Part shown: piece after piece, positions 37,194 through 45,403 of the stretch
Numbering within the stretch: the first letter of the stretch is position 1
Layout: every line of letters begins with the position of its first letter
Origin: a virus
DNA length: 64,000 nucleotides
Strand: one strand, 5' to 3'
IMG/VR virus record: IMGVR_UViG_3300021424_000009
Span: 36,279-100,278 of that record
Program-made: the position numbers and the translations under genes
Notes under the pieces: model-generated
The model's input: the letters and a program-made list of their open reading frames with translations, nothing else
Databases searched by the model: none
Told to the model about the DNA's origin: nothing

Positions 37194-38447
37194 ATGTCAG
37201 ATACAATTCACACAAAAAAGAGAAGCGCTCAATACAGAGGACCTATCGATAGCGCAGATCAAAACTCTAGAATAGAAGAAAATTATAGAGACTTGTTACA
37301 TCTGTATAATAAGATAAAAATAGTTGACTCAAAACTAGCCGAATCCTTTGAAAGAGTTATCAAGGATCAAATGTTTTTAGGAAACTTCGTAAAAGATTTA
37401 TCGGATAGAATTGCTGCTTTAGAAGCCGCCGAAAAAAGAATATCAATTCATTCATTTTCTCAACTAGATTATGTCAGTCTTACGGGAACAAGTTTTGCCA
37501 TAGGATCAAGCGAACTTTTATCCTTTGACCCATACTATAATGCAATAACACTACCAAAAATCAGCGGCTCTTCTGTTTCAAAATTAAAATTTTTTAATTC
37601 TTCTGTTGGTCAACTAGTACCAGATTTTTTTAAGACAAAAATAGACAATAGTTTTGTTGGCGCAGACAGTGTAGGAAGCGTCATTTCAACTACCCCGGTT
37701 TACAATGCCATACTAGACGATCCAAATAAGGTTTGGAAAAGAAGTATTATTTCTGAAGAATCTTCTGTCTCCGGAGCTCAAATGATGTTTTATGTAAAAA
37801 TACCGTCTGAGTTTACCGGATCTACAAAAGTAAATTGCATAAAGATAAATCCATATCCGATGTATTCTGTTGATATATCCTCCATACAATATACAACCAA
37901 TCCAGCTCCAGTTTTGGCCGAATCTGATTCATGGATTCCCTTAAATTCAACCGGCCTATACAATAATGTCCAAGATGCTATAGGCAAAGTGGCTCCCGGT
38001 GGATGGTCAACTCTTGGTTCGGATACAATATATAATTCTGGACCACTTATATTTTATTTTGCAGAAAAAAACATAACTGCAATAAGAATAAAAATGAACC
38101 AAAAAAATTATTTTAAAGAATTAAATAAATATATTTACACCTATGGTCTTTCGGATTTCGATATTAGATGCGATAAATTTCTTCCGTCTGGAAAAACTAT
38201 ACTTAAGTTTACTGCTCCACAGGGACAAATGATAAATGAAATTACCGATGTAGAGCCCTCTATTTATAATGTTCCCCTTAGTCAAATGTCAAATGCGTTC
38301 AGCTATAGGGTTATTTATAATGATTCGGGAGTGTATTCCCTTAGTAATCCGGGGGCATCAAGCAGCGTTTGGGTTGAAGTAACGCTAAATATGCTCGACG
38401 ATAAGACCTCTCCGGTCCTTTCAGACTTAGTAATAAGCTATAACTAA
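37194..38447 (+). CDS. Tail appendage protein with beta-rich body, 417 aa
   Basis: I start at the ATG at 37194; an in-frame GTG at 37182 lies inside the preceding gene. A helical N-terminus (about 85 residues) leads to a beta-rich body with a DDPNKVWKRS loop and a C-terminal strand-rich domain ending in DLVISYN. It has the same general organisation as the three preceding large proteins. The gene ends the long tail operon together with the small repeat protein that follows. Confidence 0.62.
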   Translation: MSDTIHTKKRSAQYRGPIDSADQNSRIEENYRDLLHLYNKIKIVDSKLAESFERVIKDQMFLGNFVKDLSDRIAALEAAEKRISIHSFSQLDYVSLTGTSFAIGSSELLSFDPYYNAITLPKISGSSVSKLKFFNSSVGQLVPDFFKTKIDNSFVGADSVGSVISTTPVYNAILDDPNKVWKRSIISEESSVSGAQMMFYVKIPSEFTGSTKVNCIKINPYPMYSVDISSIQYTTNPAPVLAESDSWIPLNSTGLYNNVQDAIGKVAPGGWSTLGSDTIYNSGPLIFYFAEKNITAIRIKMNQKNYFKELNKYIYTYGLSDFDIRCDKFLPSGKTILKFTAPQGQMINEITDVEPSIYNVPLSQMSNAFSYRVIYNDSGVYSLSNPGASSSVWVEVTLNMLDDKTSPVLSDLVISYN

Positions 38448-38494
38448 TTACTATATAGACACCGAATACCTTTAACATCAAGGAGAATAAGATA

Positions 38495-39082
38495 ATGGCA
38501 ACTTTTTATGTTGGCCCAAGACCGGTTCTTAGGGGTCGCAGCACGACAGATATGGTTAATGTATTTAAGGGCACAGCAGGCAAATATTCGTTTTATCCAT
38601 TGTTTGCCCCTGGTCTTTTAACTGGAGCGCCAGATAATGATCACGTTCCTGGAACGGGCAGGCATCCTGGTAATCTTTTGCTTTCTCAAATTTTCACTGG
38701 GTCTACTCTTTATATCCATCCGCTGTCTGGCACATTTGCCAACGGCGTTGGGTACGCCGGTGGAAGATTTAGGCCAATGGAATTCAAGGGCGTATCTGCA
38801 GCGTTTAGCGCCAATTACGGACACGCTTCCGATAAGACTAGGTCGTATTCCCTCTATTCAAATTACTTTTTTGATGGTGTAACTTCGTCGGAAATTTTTG
38901 CTTCGGGTTACGGTCACGCAAAAAGAGTGACGGACTACGGTCTTTATAATAATTATGAGTTTGATGGAGTTACTTCTACAAACGTATTTCCAGAAGGATA
39001 CGGTCAAGCCAATACTTCTTCGGAATACGGCAGAAACAAGGTTGGAGAGTACAACGGAGTTCCTTCGGCAAAAGCTTTGTAA
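38495..39082 (+). CDS. Small virion protein with 30-residue tandem repeats, 195 aa
   Basis: A good AAGGAG ribosome-binding site precedes the ATG. The N-terminal half is Gly/Pro-rich. The C-terminal half has about three tandem units of roughly 30 residues beginning K/D-GV-S/T-S, with a shared YGHA or YGQA core and a Tyr-Asn-rich end, plus a partial fourth unit (NGVPSAKAL). GC content is somewhat higher than in the preceding genes and the gene is preceded by its own short spacer, which would fit a high-copy structural or decoration protein. No known family is recognised. Confidence 0.7.
   Translation: MATFYVGPRPVLRGRSTTDMVNVFKGTAGKYSFYPLFAPGLLTGAPDNDHVPGTGRHPGNLLLSQIFTGSTLYIHPLSGTFANGVGYAGGRFRPMEFKGVSAAFSANYGHASDKTRSYSLYSNYFFDGVTSSEIFASGYGHAKRVTDYGLYNNYEFDGVTSTNVFPEGYGQANTSSEYGRNKVGEYNGVPSAKAL
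38786..39052 (+). repeat. Three in-frame ~90-bp repeats
   Basis: Units start at about 38786 (29 codons), 38873 (30 codons) and 38963 (30 codons). They are diverged in DNA but clear in protein (DGVTSSEIF, DGVTSTNVF; YGHASD, YGHAKR, YGQANT). Confidence 0.75.
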
Positions 39083-39110
39083 CAATACATATTTCTGGTT
39101 TCAGTATGAT

Positions 39111-39116
39111 ATAATT
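39111..39116 (+). promoter_or_regulatory. Probable extended -10 promoter (TGA-TATAAT)
   Basis: TATAAT preceded by TG plus one base, in the gap after the virion operon. I see no clear -35. It could drive the unit that starts with the gene at 39231, although a hairpin lies between them. Confidence 0.5.
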
Positions 39117-39150
39117 GGATGCGCGGAGGCCAGTGAGCTATGAGACAGGT

Positions 39151-39174
39151 CCCGTCTGGGTAAAACCAGGCGGG
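39151..39174 (+). terminator. GC-rich hairpin after the virion operon
   Basis: A nine-base stem (cccgtctgg / ccaggcggg, one G-T pair) with a six-base loop, followed by attatctttt. It is likely a terminator for the virion unit, but the weak U-tract leaves an attenuator or structured leader possible. Confidence 0.6.
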
Positions 39175-39192
39175 ATTATCTTTTGGTTTGAA

Positions 39193-39221
39193 AGTTTTAT
39201 GAGTTTAGATAGTTTTATGAG
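39193..39221 (+). repeat. Two 11-bp direct repeats upstream of the 39231 gene
   Basis: agttttatgag occurs at 39193-39203 and 39211-39221. The second copy is followed by GAGGGA, which acts as the ribosome-binding site of the gene at 39231. It may be a simple duplication. Confidence 0.7.
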
Positions 39222-39230
39222 GGATTATGA

Positions 39231-39929
39231 ATGTCTTTAGATGATCTTAAAAAAGTCGTAGAACAAGACATCATACCAATGGACGTTGCAGAAAAATATT
39301 TAAATATATTTGTGGCAACAGTTGATTGGAAATATCATATAAGATCTCTGTGGAATAGCTCTGGCAAAAAAATGCCTACAGAAGAGCAAAGAAAAAACCA
39401 TGTTAAAAAAGCTATCTCTTGTGCCACATTAATTTCATATGAGGAAGGTACTACTATACCTAATCCTCCAGAAAATATATTGTTTTGGTGTACAGGATGG
39501 GAACAATTCAATAAAAAAGATTGGTTTTTAGATTACAAAAAAAACATCAAGAATGATATAGAAATAACGCAAAAAAGAAATGATATAATAAAACTTGGAG
39601 TTATTGATCCAGTAGACGTTTCTCCTATGAATAGGCAAGCTTTTAATTGGTTATACGAAAAATGTAGAGACAAAGGTAAATTATCATTTGAGGAGCTTAA
39701 AAATCTTGAGCCAAAGGTATTTAATCTTGTTAAAGCCTACGGCGGTGCAGTAATATGTAATGTGTTTATGAATCACAAAAATAATATAGAAAAGATATTT
39801 AGTTGGAGAAGTGGTTATTTTTTTGAAAAAGAAATACATAAGATTTATTCAATGGAAGATATCATTAAAATTAAGACAACAGAAATTAAAAAAACAAATC
39901 CAAAATATATTAAAAGAATTATTAGTTAG
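39231..39929 (+). CDS. Hypothetical protein, 232 aa
   Basis: A soluble, mixed alpha/beta protein with many Trp and Lys residues and a Lys/Ile-rich C-terminus. No recognisable domain. It has a GAGGGA ribosome-binding site and lies eight bases before the ribonucleotide reductase gene, so it is probably in the same operon and could be tied to nucleotide metabolism or DNA handling. That link is positional only. Confidence 0.65.
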   Translation: MSLDDLKKVVEQDIIPMDVAEKYLNIFVATVDWKYHIRSLWNSSGKKMPTEEQRKNHVKKAISCATLISYEEGTTIPNPPENILFWCTGWEQFNKKDWFLDYKKNIKNDIEITQKRNDIIKLGVIDPVDVSPMNRQAFNWLYEKCRDKGKLSFEELKNLEPKVFNLVKAYGGAVICNVFMNHKNNIEKIFSWRSGYFFEKEIHKIYSMEDIIKIKTTEIKKTNPKYIKRIIS

Positions 39930-39937
39930 GAGAAAAT

Positions 39938-42040
39938 ATGACAGAAATAATTGAAGATACAGAAGTTGGAAATGCCAATCTAGCAAACGCAATTGATAGA
40001 ACGGTATCAATATTTTCTTTTAAATTAACAGATGATTTTATAAATTCATATAAAGAAAAAAAGGCTCCTTTTGGGTATAGGGATGCTGGTGGAAACTCTG
40101 TTGGAGAAATTACTTTCTTGCGCACCTATTCTCGTTTAAAGACCGACAAGACAAAAGAAACCTGGGTAGATGTTTGCGAACGAGTTATAAATGGAATGTA
40201 CTCTCTTCAAAAAGATCACTGTAAGAAAAACAGACTTCCGTGGAACGACGCCAAAGCTCAAGCTTCAGCAAAGGAAGCCTTTGATAGGTTGTTCAACCTA
40301 AAATGGACTCCGCCAGGACGAGGGTTATGGGTCATGGGCACCGAGCTGGTAAATACGCAAAAGAACTCCGCTGCCCTTCAAAACTGTGCATTTGTTTCTA
40401 CTTTAGAGATGACAAAATTAAATCCAGCAAAACCATTTGCATTTTTAATGGAGGCTTCTATGTTGGGAGTTGGAGTTGGATTTGATGATAAGGGTTCTGA
40501 CAAGGAATTCCAAATATATAAACCGAATAAAACAAAGCAGATTGAGACGATAGAAGACTCAAGAGAGGGTTGGGTTAACTCTGTTGCGTCTTTGATAAAT
40601 TCATATCTAAAACCAGATCAAAATGAAATAGAATTTGACTATTCCATGATACGCCCATTTGGAACTCCAATAAAAACCTTTGGAGGAACAGCTTCTGGTC
40701 CAGCTCCATTAGAAAAGTTGCATTCAGCTATTAGAAAACTCTTTTTATCAAGAAATGAACAAAAACTTACCAGAAAAGATATAGCAGATTTGGGAAATCT
40801 AATTGGTGTTTGCGTGGTATCTGGCAATGTTCGTCGTTCGGCTGAGCTCCTAATAGGGAGAATAGACGACAAAGACTTTCTTAACCTAAAGAATTCTGAA
40901 ATCTTTCCTGAAAGAAATTCTTATGATCCGCAAAATCCTGGTTGGGGTTGGATGTCAAACAATTCTGTTGAAACAGAGGTCGGTACAGATTTGTCCCCAA
41001 TAATTGACGGCATATCTATGAATGGAGAGCCGGGAGTTATTTGGATGGATGTATCCAGAAAGTATGGAAGATTAATTGACCCACCCAACAACAAGGATCA
41101 CAGAGTCGCTGGATATAATCCCTGTGCAGAACAATCACTTGAATCATACGAATGTTGCACATTGGTTGAGACATATCTTGGAAGACACGATGATTTAGAG
41201 GATTATAAAAGAACACTCAAATTTGCATATCTTTATGCAAAAACAGTGACGTTACTTCCAACTCACTGGGAAGAAACCAATGCAATTATGCAAAGAAATA
41301 GAAGAATAGGTGCGTCTATGTCTGGAGTTGCTAACTTCGCTGATCGTCACGGTATGCCGATTCTAAAAGAGTGGATGAATCAAGGATACAAAACAATTCA
41401 AAGATACGACAATGTGTATTCTGAATGGCTTGGGATTAGGGAATCAATTAAAATGACAACGGTTAAGCCATCCGGTACAGTTTCTATTCTTGCCGGAGAA
41501 TCTCCCGGTGTTCACTGGACACCAGGTGGTAAGTTTTTTAATAGAACAATCAGATTTTCTAACGAAGACCCTATGCTTCCGCTTTTTAAAATGGCAAATT
41601 ATAAAGTAGAACCGGCAGCGGAATCTCCGGACACAACTTCTGTGGTTTATTTTCCAATTAAATCTGATGCCGTTAGATCAGAAAAAGACGTAACAATATT
41701 TGAAAAAATGGCCTTAGCTACTACGGCTCAGAGATATTGGTCAGATAATTCTGTTTCGGTTACAGTTTCATTCGACAAAGACACCGAATCTAAGTATATT
41801 GGTACGGTTCTGCACATGCACGACGGTCAGTTAAAAACCGTATCATTTTTACCAAGTGGCAATGATACATATCCCCAAATGCCCTATACTCAAATATCAG
41901 AGCAAGAATATCTAGATCAGGTAGATAAGCTTTTTCCAATCGATCTTAGTGGCGTTTATGCGGGATTGGCTTCAGATGCTATAGGCGAAAGATATTGCAC
42001 TACAGATTCATGTGAAATTAAGTTTTTAAAAGATAAATAA
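39938..42040 (+). CDS. nrdJ: Class II (adenosylcobalamin-dependent) ribonucleotide reductase
   Basis: 700 residues, close to the monomeric RTPR type. Visible features: PPGRGLWVMG, QNCAFVSTLE, VCVVSGNVRRSAEL with the first redox cysteine, the NPCAEQ loop (residues about 396-401) with the radical cysteine and glutamate, TVKPSGTVSILAGESPG, and the C-terminal CTTDSCE redox pair. It makes deoxynucleotides without oxygen or an iron cofactor, using B12 from the host. It has a TAGGAG ribosome-binding site. No in-frame CGG. Confidence 0.93.
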   Translation: MTEIIEDTEVGNANLANAIDRTVSIFSFKLTDDFINSYKEKKAPFGYRDAGGNSVGEITFLRTYSRLKTDKTKETWVDVCERVINGMYSLQKDHCKKNRLPWNDAKAQASAKEAFDRLFNLKWTPPGRGLWVMGTELVNTQKNSAALQNCAFVSTLEMTKLNPAKPFAFLMEASMLGVGVGFDDKGSDKEFQIYKPNKTKQIETIEDSREGWVNSVASLINSYLKPDQNEIEFDYSMIRPFGTPIKTFGGTASGPAPLEKLHSAIRKLFLSRNEQKLTRKDIADLGNLIGVCVVSGNVRRSAELLIGRIDDKDFLNLKNSEIFPERNSYDPQNPGWGWMSNNSVETEVGTDLSPIIDGISMNGEPGVIWMDVSRKYGRLIDPPNNKDHRVAGYNPCAEQSLESYECCTLVETYLGRHDDLEDYKRTLKFAYLYAKTVTLLPTHWEETNAIMQRNRRIGASMSGVANFADRHGMPILKEWMNQGYKTIQRYDNVYSEWLGIRESIKMTTVKPSGTVSILAGESPGVHWTPGGKFFNRTIRFSNEDPMLPLFKMANYKVEPAAESPDTTSVVYFPIKSDAVRSEKDVTIFEKMALATTAQRYWSDNSVSVTVSFDKDTESKYIGTVLHMHDGQLKTVSFLPSGNDTYPQMPYTQISEQEYLDQVDKLFPIDLSGVYAGLASDAIGERYCTTDSCEIKFLKDK

Positions 42041-42075
42041 GGAAAATAAGATCAATTAATTCACAGATATTGTGG

Positions 42076-42081
42076 TATAAT
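42076..42081 (+). promoter_or_regulatory. Extended -10 promoter for thyX, leaderless arrangement
   Basis: TGG-TATAAT with the thyX ATG only eight bases after the -10 box, so transcription would start at or next to the A of the ATG. No ribosome-binding site is present. Confidence 0.65.
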
Positions 42082-42089
42082 ATAAGCCT

Positions 42090-42803
42090 ATGGAAAATAT
42101 AGCCCACTTAGAAGATACTAGGTCTGTTTTGGGGAATGGCTATGTCAGACTTGTGGATAAAATGGGGTCTGATTTGTCTGTGGCTAACGCAGCAAGAGCC
42201 TCCTTTGCCAAAGAGAGCAAAGAGATGTCCACGTCTGATGCAAGATTAATTAGTTTTTTGGCTAGAGAAAATCATATGTCCCCGTTTAGACATGCCTTTG
42301 TAACCCTTGAATTAAAAGCGCCTTTATTTGTGGCGCGACAGCACTGGAAATACGTTGTTGGCTCAGATCATACAATGGATTCTTGGAATGAGTCTTCAAG
42401 AAGATACATAACTATGGAGCCGGAATTCTATATTCCAAGTTCAGAAAAATGGCGTTTGGCACCAGAGGACAAAAAACAAGGCTCTGGTGGACCAATAGAT
42501 CCATGGACTGGATCTGTTTTAACGGAGGAGCTCTCTAAGTACGTTGCTCAGGGCGAGGCGCTGTACAAAATGGCCATGAACAATGGGGTGGCTCCAGAGC
42601 AGGCAAGACTGTTTCTTGCGGCCTACGGAATGCACGTAGTCTATAGATGGTCGTGTAGCCTGCAATCTGTTTCTCTGTTTTTGAATCAAAGACTTTCCCC
42701 TGATGCTCAATGGGAAATAGTAGAATATGCAAAAGTAATTGACGAACTTGTTACTCCTCACTTTCCAGTATCAATGTCTTGTTTGGTGAATAGAAATGTT
42801 TAA
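42090..42803 (+). CDS. thyX: FAD-dependent thymidylate synthase ThyX
   Basis: 237 residues. It converts dUMP to dTMP using FAD and methylene-tetrahydrofolate. ThyX features: ENHMSPFRHAFVTLELKAP and the modified flavin/dUMP motif spread over ARQHWKYVVG and SWNESSRRY. The classical RHR triad is replaced by the HWKYVVGSDH insertion form that I recall from other phage ThyX proteins. It pairs logically with nrdJ directly upstream. It appears to be leaderless. Confidence 0.92.
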   Translation: MENIAHLEDTRSVLGNGYVRLVDKMGSDLSVANAARASFAKESKEMSTSDARLISFLARENHMSPFRHAFVTLELKAPLFVARQHWKYVVGSDHTMDSWNESSRRYITMEPEFYIPSSEKWRLAPEDKKQGSGGPIDPWTGSVLTEELSKYVAQGEALYKMAMNNGVAPEQARLFLAAYGMHVVYRWSCSLQSVSLFLNQRLSPDAQWEIVEYAKVIDELVTPHFPVSMSCLVNRNV

Positions 42804-42966
42804 CAAAATAGTTTTTGTTATCTTGTTTACCATCTTATTTAGTTGGGGCCTTAATTTAAATACCCTTTCTCAAATATTAGAGGATCAAAAACAAAGAAGA
42901 TTGTCTTTGTTTCTTGCAGCATTGTCCGGTTTTTTAATGTCTCTTTTGATAGTATTTTTTATATAA
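42796..42966 (+). CDS. Small membrane protein, 56 aa
   Basis: The ATG overlaps the end of thyX by eight bases and the stop touches the next start. It has two hydrophobic segments (FVILFTILFSWGL and LFLAALSGFLMSLLIVFFI) separated by a charged QKQRR loop, a helical hairpin. Function unknown; a holin-like or membrane-anchoring role is possible. Confidence 0.65.
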   Translation: MFNKIVFVILFTILFSWGLNLNTLSQILEDQKQRRLSLFLAALSGFLMSLLIVFFI

Positions 42967-43212
42967 ATGCCAGCCTCTAAATTAAATTACATCATCGTTT
43001 ACGATAATCATAGTCAGGTTTATGGTTCTTCTTCTGACAAAATAGCTGTCGAATCTCCTCCTCCGGAAGGAGTGTCGGAAAAAGACAAGCATATTTTTTT
43101 CATAACATACGAACCGGATACTCAGAATGTGTGTGTCCACAAACTAGATCCAAAAAACATGGATGCAATAGAAAATAAAAGCAATAAGAGAAAGAAAAAA
43201 AACAGTGAGTAA
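42967..43212 (+). CDS. Hypothetical protein, 81 aa
   Basis: A small protein with a beta-rich N-terminus and a strongly basic Lys-rich C-terminus. It sits between the small membrane protein and a GTG-started gene it overlaps by eight bases. No family recognised. Confidence 0.6.
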   Translation: MPASKLNYIIVYDNHSQVYGSSSDKIAVESPPPEGVSEKDKHIFFITYEPDTQNVCVHKLDPKNMDAIENKSNKRKKKNSE

Positions 43213-43441
43213 GAAAACAAATTTAAAGAAAAAAGTAACTATTAAACTTGAACCAGGTCAATCCTTTTTAATAGAAGATCTTGATATATTAATGCATATA
43301 CAGAAAACTTATGCAAATCTTTTAAGGGGCCAAGTCTCACAAGATGACAAAGTTGTATACGCCAGAGTTATTACCGCCGTTAATTCTGCAGTAGAAAACG
43401 TCAACAACGCCTCTTCTAATAATTATGACGATCAATGGTAA
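43205..43441 (+). CDS. Hypothetical protein, 78 aa
   Basis: It starts with GTG inside the preceding gene. A basic N-terminus (KKTNLKKKVTIKLEPGQ) is followed by a helical region (DLDILMHIQKTYANLL). Function unknown; the next gene begins three bases after its stop. Confidence 0.6.
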   Translation: MSKKTNLKKKVTIKLEPGQSFLIEDLDILMHIQKTYANLLRGQVSQDDKVVYARVITAVNSAVENVNNASSNNYDDQW

Positions 43442-43444
43442 GGT

Positions 43445-44257
43445 ATGATAGACCTCTGCGTTGTCAACTACAATACTAAGTCACTACTAGAAAGATTATT
43501 AAACAGTCTTCACGACCAATTATTCACTGGAAATCATTCAGAAAAGTTTTGGAATTTATATATAGCCGATAACGGTTCAAGCGATGATACGGTAGATTTT
43601 TTTAGGTCTAAAGAAGACGACTATTTAATAGATAGAGTGTCTTTAAATAAAAACATTGGCTATTCAGCTGCATGCAATAAGCTTGCGGCCATTGGATCGA
43701 ATAGTGTTATAGGATTACTTAATGCTGATGTTTGGTTTACAAACGAAGATATAACAAAAATCTGTAGAATATTTAATCAAGAACAAAACGTACACATCCT
43801 TGGTCCGAAACAAAGAGATGAATATAGCCTTATAAGGCACGCAGGAATTGTAGGCACTAACACTCAGCCTAGGCATAGGGGGTGGATGGAGCCTGATCCA
43901 ACAGACTCTCTTTATAGGGATAGGGTTAATTGCGTTACCATATCTGGTTCTGCATATTTTATCAGAAGATCCGTATGGAATGAGTTAACAAACAATCTTA
44001 AGTATAGGGAATTATATCCTGAAGCTAAAGGAGCGTTTCTTCCAACGCCTCATTACTACGAAGAGACTTGGTGCTCGTATTTTGCAAGGCATTTAGGCTA
44101 TAATGTAGTGTATGATGGTTCTGTGTCGATTGGTCATAGCTGGCACGCCTCTTCTCCTAAGCCGGGAGAGGGCTACAGTCACGCCGATGCACAGTTCAAG
44201 GTAAGTCAATCAATATTTCGCAAAGCATGCGATTACATAGGAATAGAAAGAGATTAA
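43445..44257 (+). CDS. Family 2 glycosyltransferase
   Basis: 270 residues. It has a GT-A fold start (MIDLCVVNYNTKSLLERLL), IADNGSSDDTVDF, NKNIGYSAACNKL and GLLNADVWF with the metal-binding DxD-like site, then a YYEETWCSYFARHLGY acceptor region. It probably transfers a sugar to phage DNA, a virion protein or a host surface glycan; the substrate cannot be read from sequence. A second glycosyltransferase-like gene lies at 45404. Confidence 0.85.
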   Translation: MIDLCVVNYNTKSLLERLLNSLHDQLFTGNHSEKFWNLYIADNGSSDDTVDFFRSKEDDYLIDRVSLNKNIGYSAACNKLAAIGSNSVIGLLNADVWFTNEDITKICRIFNQEQNVHILGPKQRDEYSLIRHAGIVGTNTQPRHRGWMEPDPTDSLYRDRVNCVTISGSAYFIRRSVWNELTNNLKYRELYPEAKGAFLPTPHYYEETWCSYFARHLGYNVVYDGSVSIGHSWHASSPKPGEGYSHADAQFKVSQSIFRKACDYIGIERD

Positions 44258-44258
44258 C

Positions 44259-44660
44259 GTGTCAGATAAATTGAACCCATGGATATACAATGCAGAAGTT
44301 AAAAAAGTAGTTGATGGTGACACATTTGATATTATCATCGACCTTGGCTTTGATACCCTTAGAAAAGGTAGAGTGCGTCTTTATGGTGTAAATACACCAG
44401 AAAGTCGAACAAAAGATGTAGCTGAAAAACAAAAAGGTTTAGCGGCCAAAGAGTTTACTGATCAGTGGCTTACCCGTGCAAATCATAAGGTTAAAATAGA
44501 AACTATTTTAGATAAAAATGAAAAGTATGGTAGGGTGTTAGCTAAAGTTTGGGACGAAAGTGGCAACTGTCTCAATACAGACATCGTTACTGCAGGCCTC
44601 GCTAGGGAATACTATGGTGTAGGTGATAAAACTTGGACAGAGTTTAAAAAGGATAAGTAA
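44259..44660 (+). CDS. Thermonuclease (SNase-like)
   Basis: 133 residues with GTG start. Catalytic pattern of staphylococcal nuclease: VVDGDTFDIIIDLGF, VRLYGVNTPESRTKD and the KYGRVLAKVW segment with the second arginine. It is a calcium-dependent DNA/RNA endonuclease by family, with no signal peptide, so an intracellular role such as host DNA breakdown is likely. A related motif is embedded near the C-terminus of the giant hub protein. Confidence 0.88.
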   Translation: MSDKLNPWIYNAEVKKVVDGDTFDIIIDLGFDTLRKGRVRLYGVNTPESRTKDVAEKQKGLAAKEFTDQWLTRANHKVKIETILDKNEKYGRVLAKVWDESGNCLNTDIVTAGLAREYYGVGDKTWTEFKKDK

Positions 44661-45085
44661 TGCAAACATTCTTACCTTTTCCGAATTTTAAAAAATCTAT
44701 TCAAATTCTTGATTCAAAACGTCTTGGCAAGCAAAGAGTTGAGACTTATCAGATACTGAATATTCTTTTAAATAGGACGGAAAAGAAAGGCTGGATAAAT
44801 CATCCAGCTGTAAGAATGTGGAAAAATTACGAATCCGCTCTGCAACTTTATCAAAACCACACAATATCCGAATGGATTAAAAGGGGATTTGAAAACAATA
44901 TGTCATTTGAAACACTGTTAATAGAGGCAAAAATGCCTTTTTGGTTCGGAGACGAAAAGCTTCATAGATCACATAGATCAAACTTGCTAAGAAAAGATTG
45001 GGAATATTACTCAATATATTTCAACGAGGATCCAACACTACCGTATTATTGGCCATCAAAAGAGGACAATCCAATTTCAGTTTGA
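44660..45085 (+). CDS. MSMEG_6728-like / pyrimidine-dimer DNA glycosylase family protein
   Basis: 141 residues. MQTFLPFPNFKKSIQILD, LGKQRVETYQIL, HPAVRMWKNYE and LHRSHRSNLLRKD match the MSMEG_6728 group of small pyrimidine-dimer glycosylase-like proteins, common in actinobacteria and their phages. A role in repair of UV damage is expected from the related T4 endonuclease V family but is not proven for this group. The start overlaps the thermonuclease stop by one base. Confidence 0.8.
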   Translation: MQTFLPFPNFKKSIQILDSKRLGKQRVETYQILNILLNRTEKKGWINHPAVRMWKNYESALQLYQNHTISEWIKRGFENNMSFETLLIEAKMPFWFGDEKLHRSHRSNLLRKDWEYYSIYFNEDPTLPYYWPSKEDNPISV

Positions 45086-45110
45086 TTTTTTCTTTTTGAT
45101 CGTGTATACT
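45081..45110 (+). promoter_or_regulatory. Sigma-70-type promoter for the 45151 gene
   Basis: TTTGAT, an 18-base spacer, then TATACT (45105-45110). It sits in the only gap between 44259 and 45151. Confidence 0.6.
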
Positions 45111-45150
45111 CATATGAGTAATATACGCAAACTAGAAAAGGATAATCAAC

Positions 45151-45345
45151 ATGGCAGAAAATAAATTCAAGTACTTCACAGTTACGACTACGTCAATTGT
45201 AAAGGCACCAACTGCAGCAGAGGCGCAAAAGATTGCGAAAAGCAATACTCGTAAAGTCTCCGGTGCACGTGGAGAGCTACTTTTTAAGGATGTAGAGGTA
45301 GAAAGAATTACTGCAGTACAAGCTCGTAAGCAAGTAGAGGCTTAA
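45151..45345 (+). CDS. Small free-standing module shared with the phosphoesterase, 64 aa
   Basis: KYFTVTTTSIVKAPTAAEAQ closely resembles the N-terminal module of the phosphoesterase at 18211, so this is an independent copy of that domain. It has its own promoter and a strong terminator, GC content above its neighbours and several CGT/CGC-type codons, which would suit high expression. The function of the module is unknown; a small binding or regulatory domain is likely. Confidence 0.8.
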   Translation: MAENKFKYFTVTTTSIVKAPTAAEAQKIAKSNTRKVSGARGELLFKDVEVERITAVQARKQVEA

Positions 45346-45357
45346 TTTTATTAACCA

Positions 45358-45381
45358 GGCTGGCGGTGTATGCCGCCAGCC
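45358..45381 (+). terminator. Perfect nine-base-stem terminator hairpin
   Basis: ggctggcgg / ccgccagcc with a six-base loop, 13 bases after the stop of the 45151 gene. It probably isolates that gene as a single-gene transcript. Confidence 0.75.
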
Positions 45382-45403
45382 ACTATAATTACCGGGATTT
45401 ATA

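Noticed and set aside
39120-39138. Short ORF beginning at ATG 39120
   Set aside because: Only five codons (MRGGQ), inside the hairpin region, with no ribosome-binding site.
39121-39180. tRNA gene or cobalamin riboswitch near nrdJ
   Set aside because: No T-arm, anticodon arm or acceptor pairing could be drawn, and the conserved boxes of the B12 element are missing. No tRNA was seen anywhere in the window.
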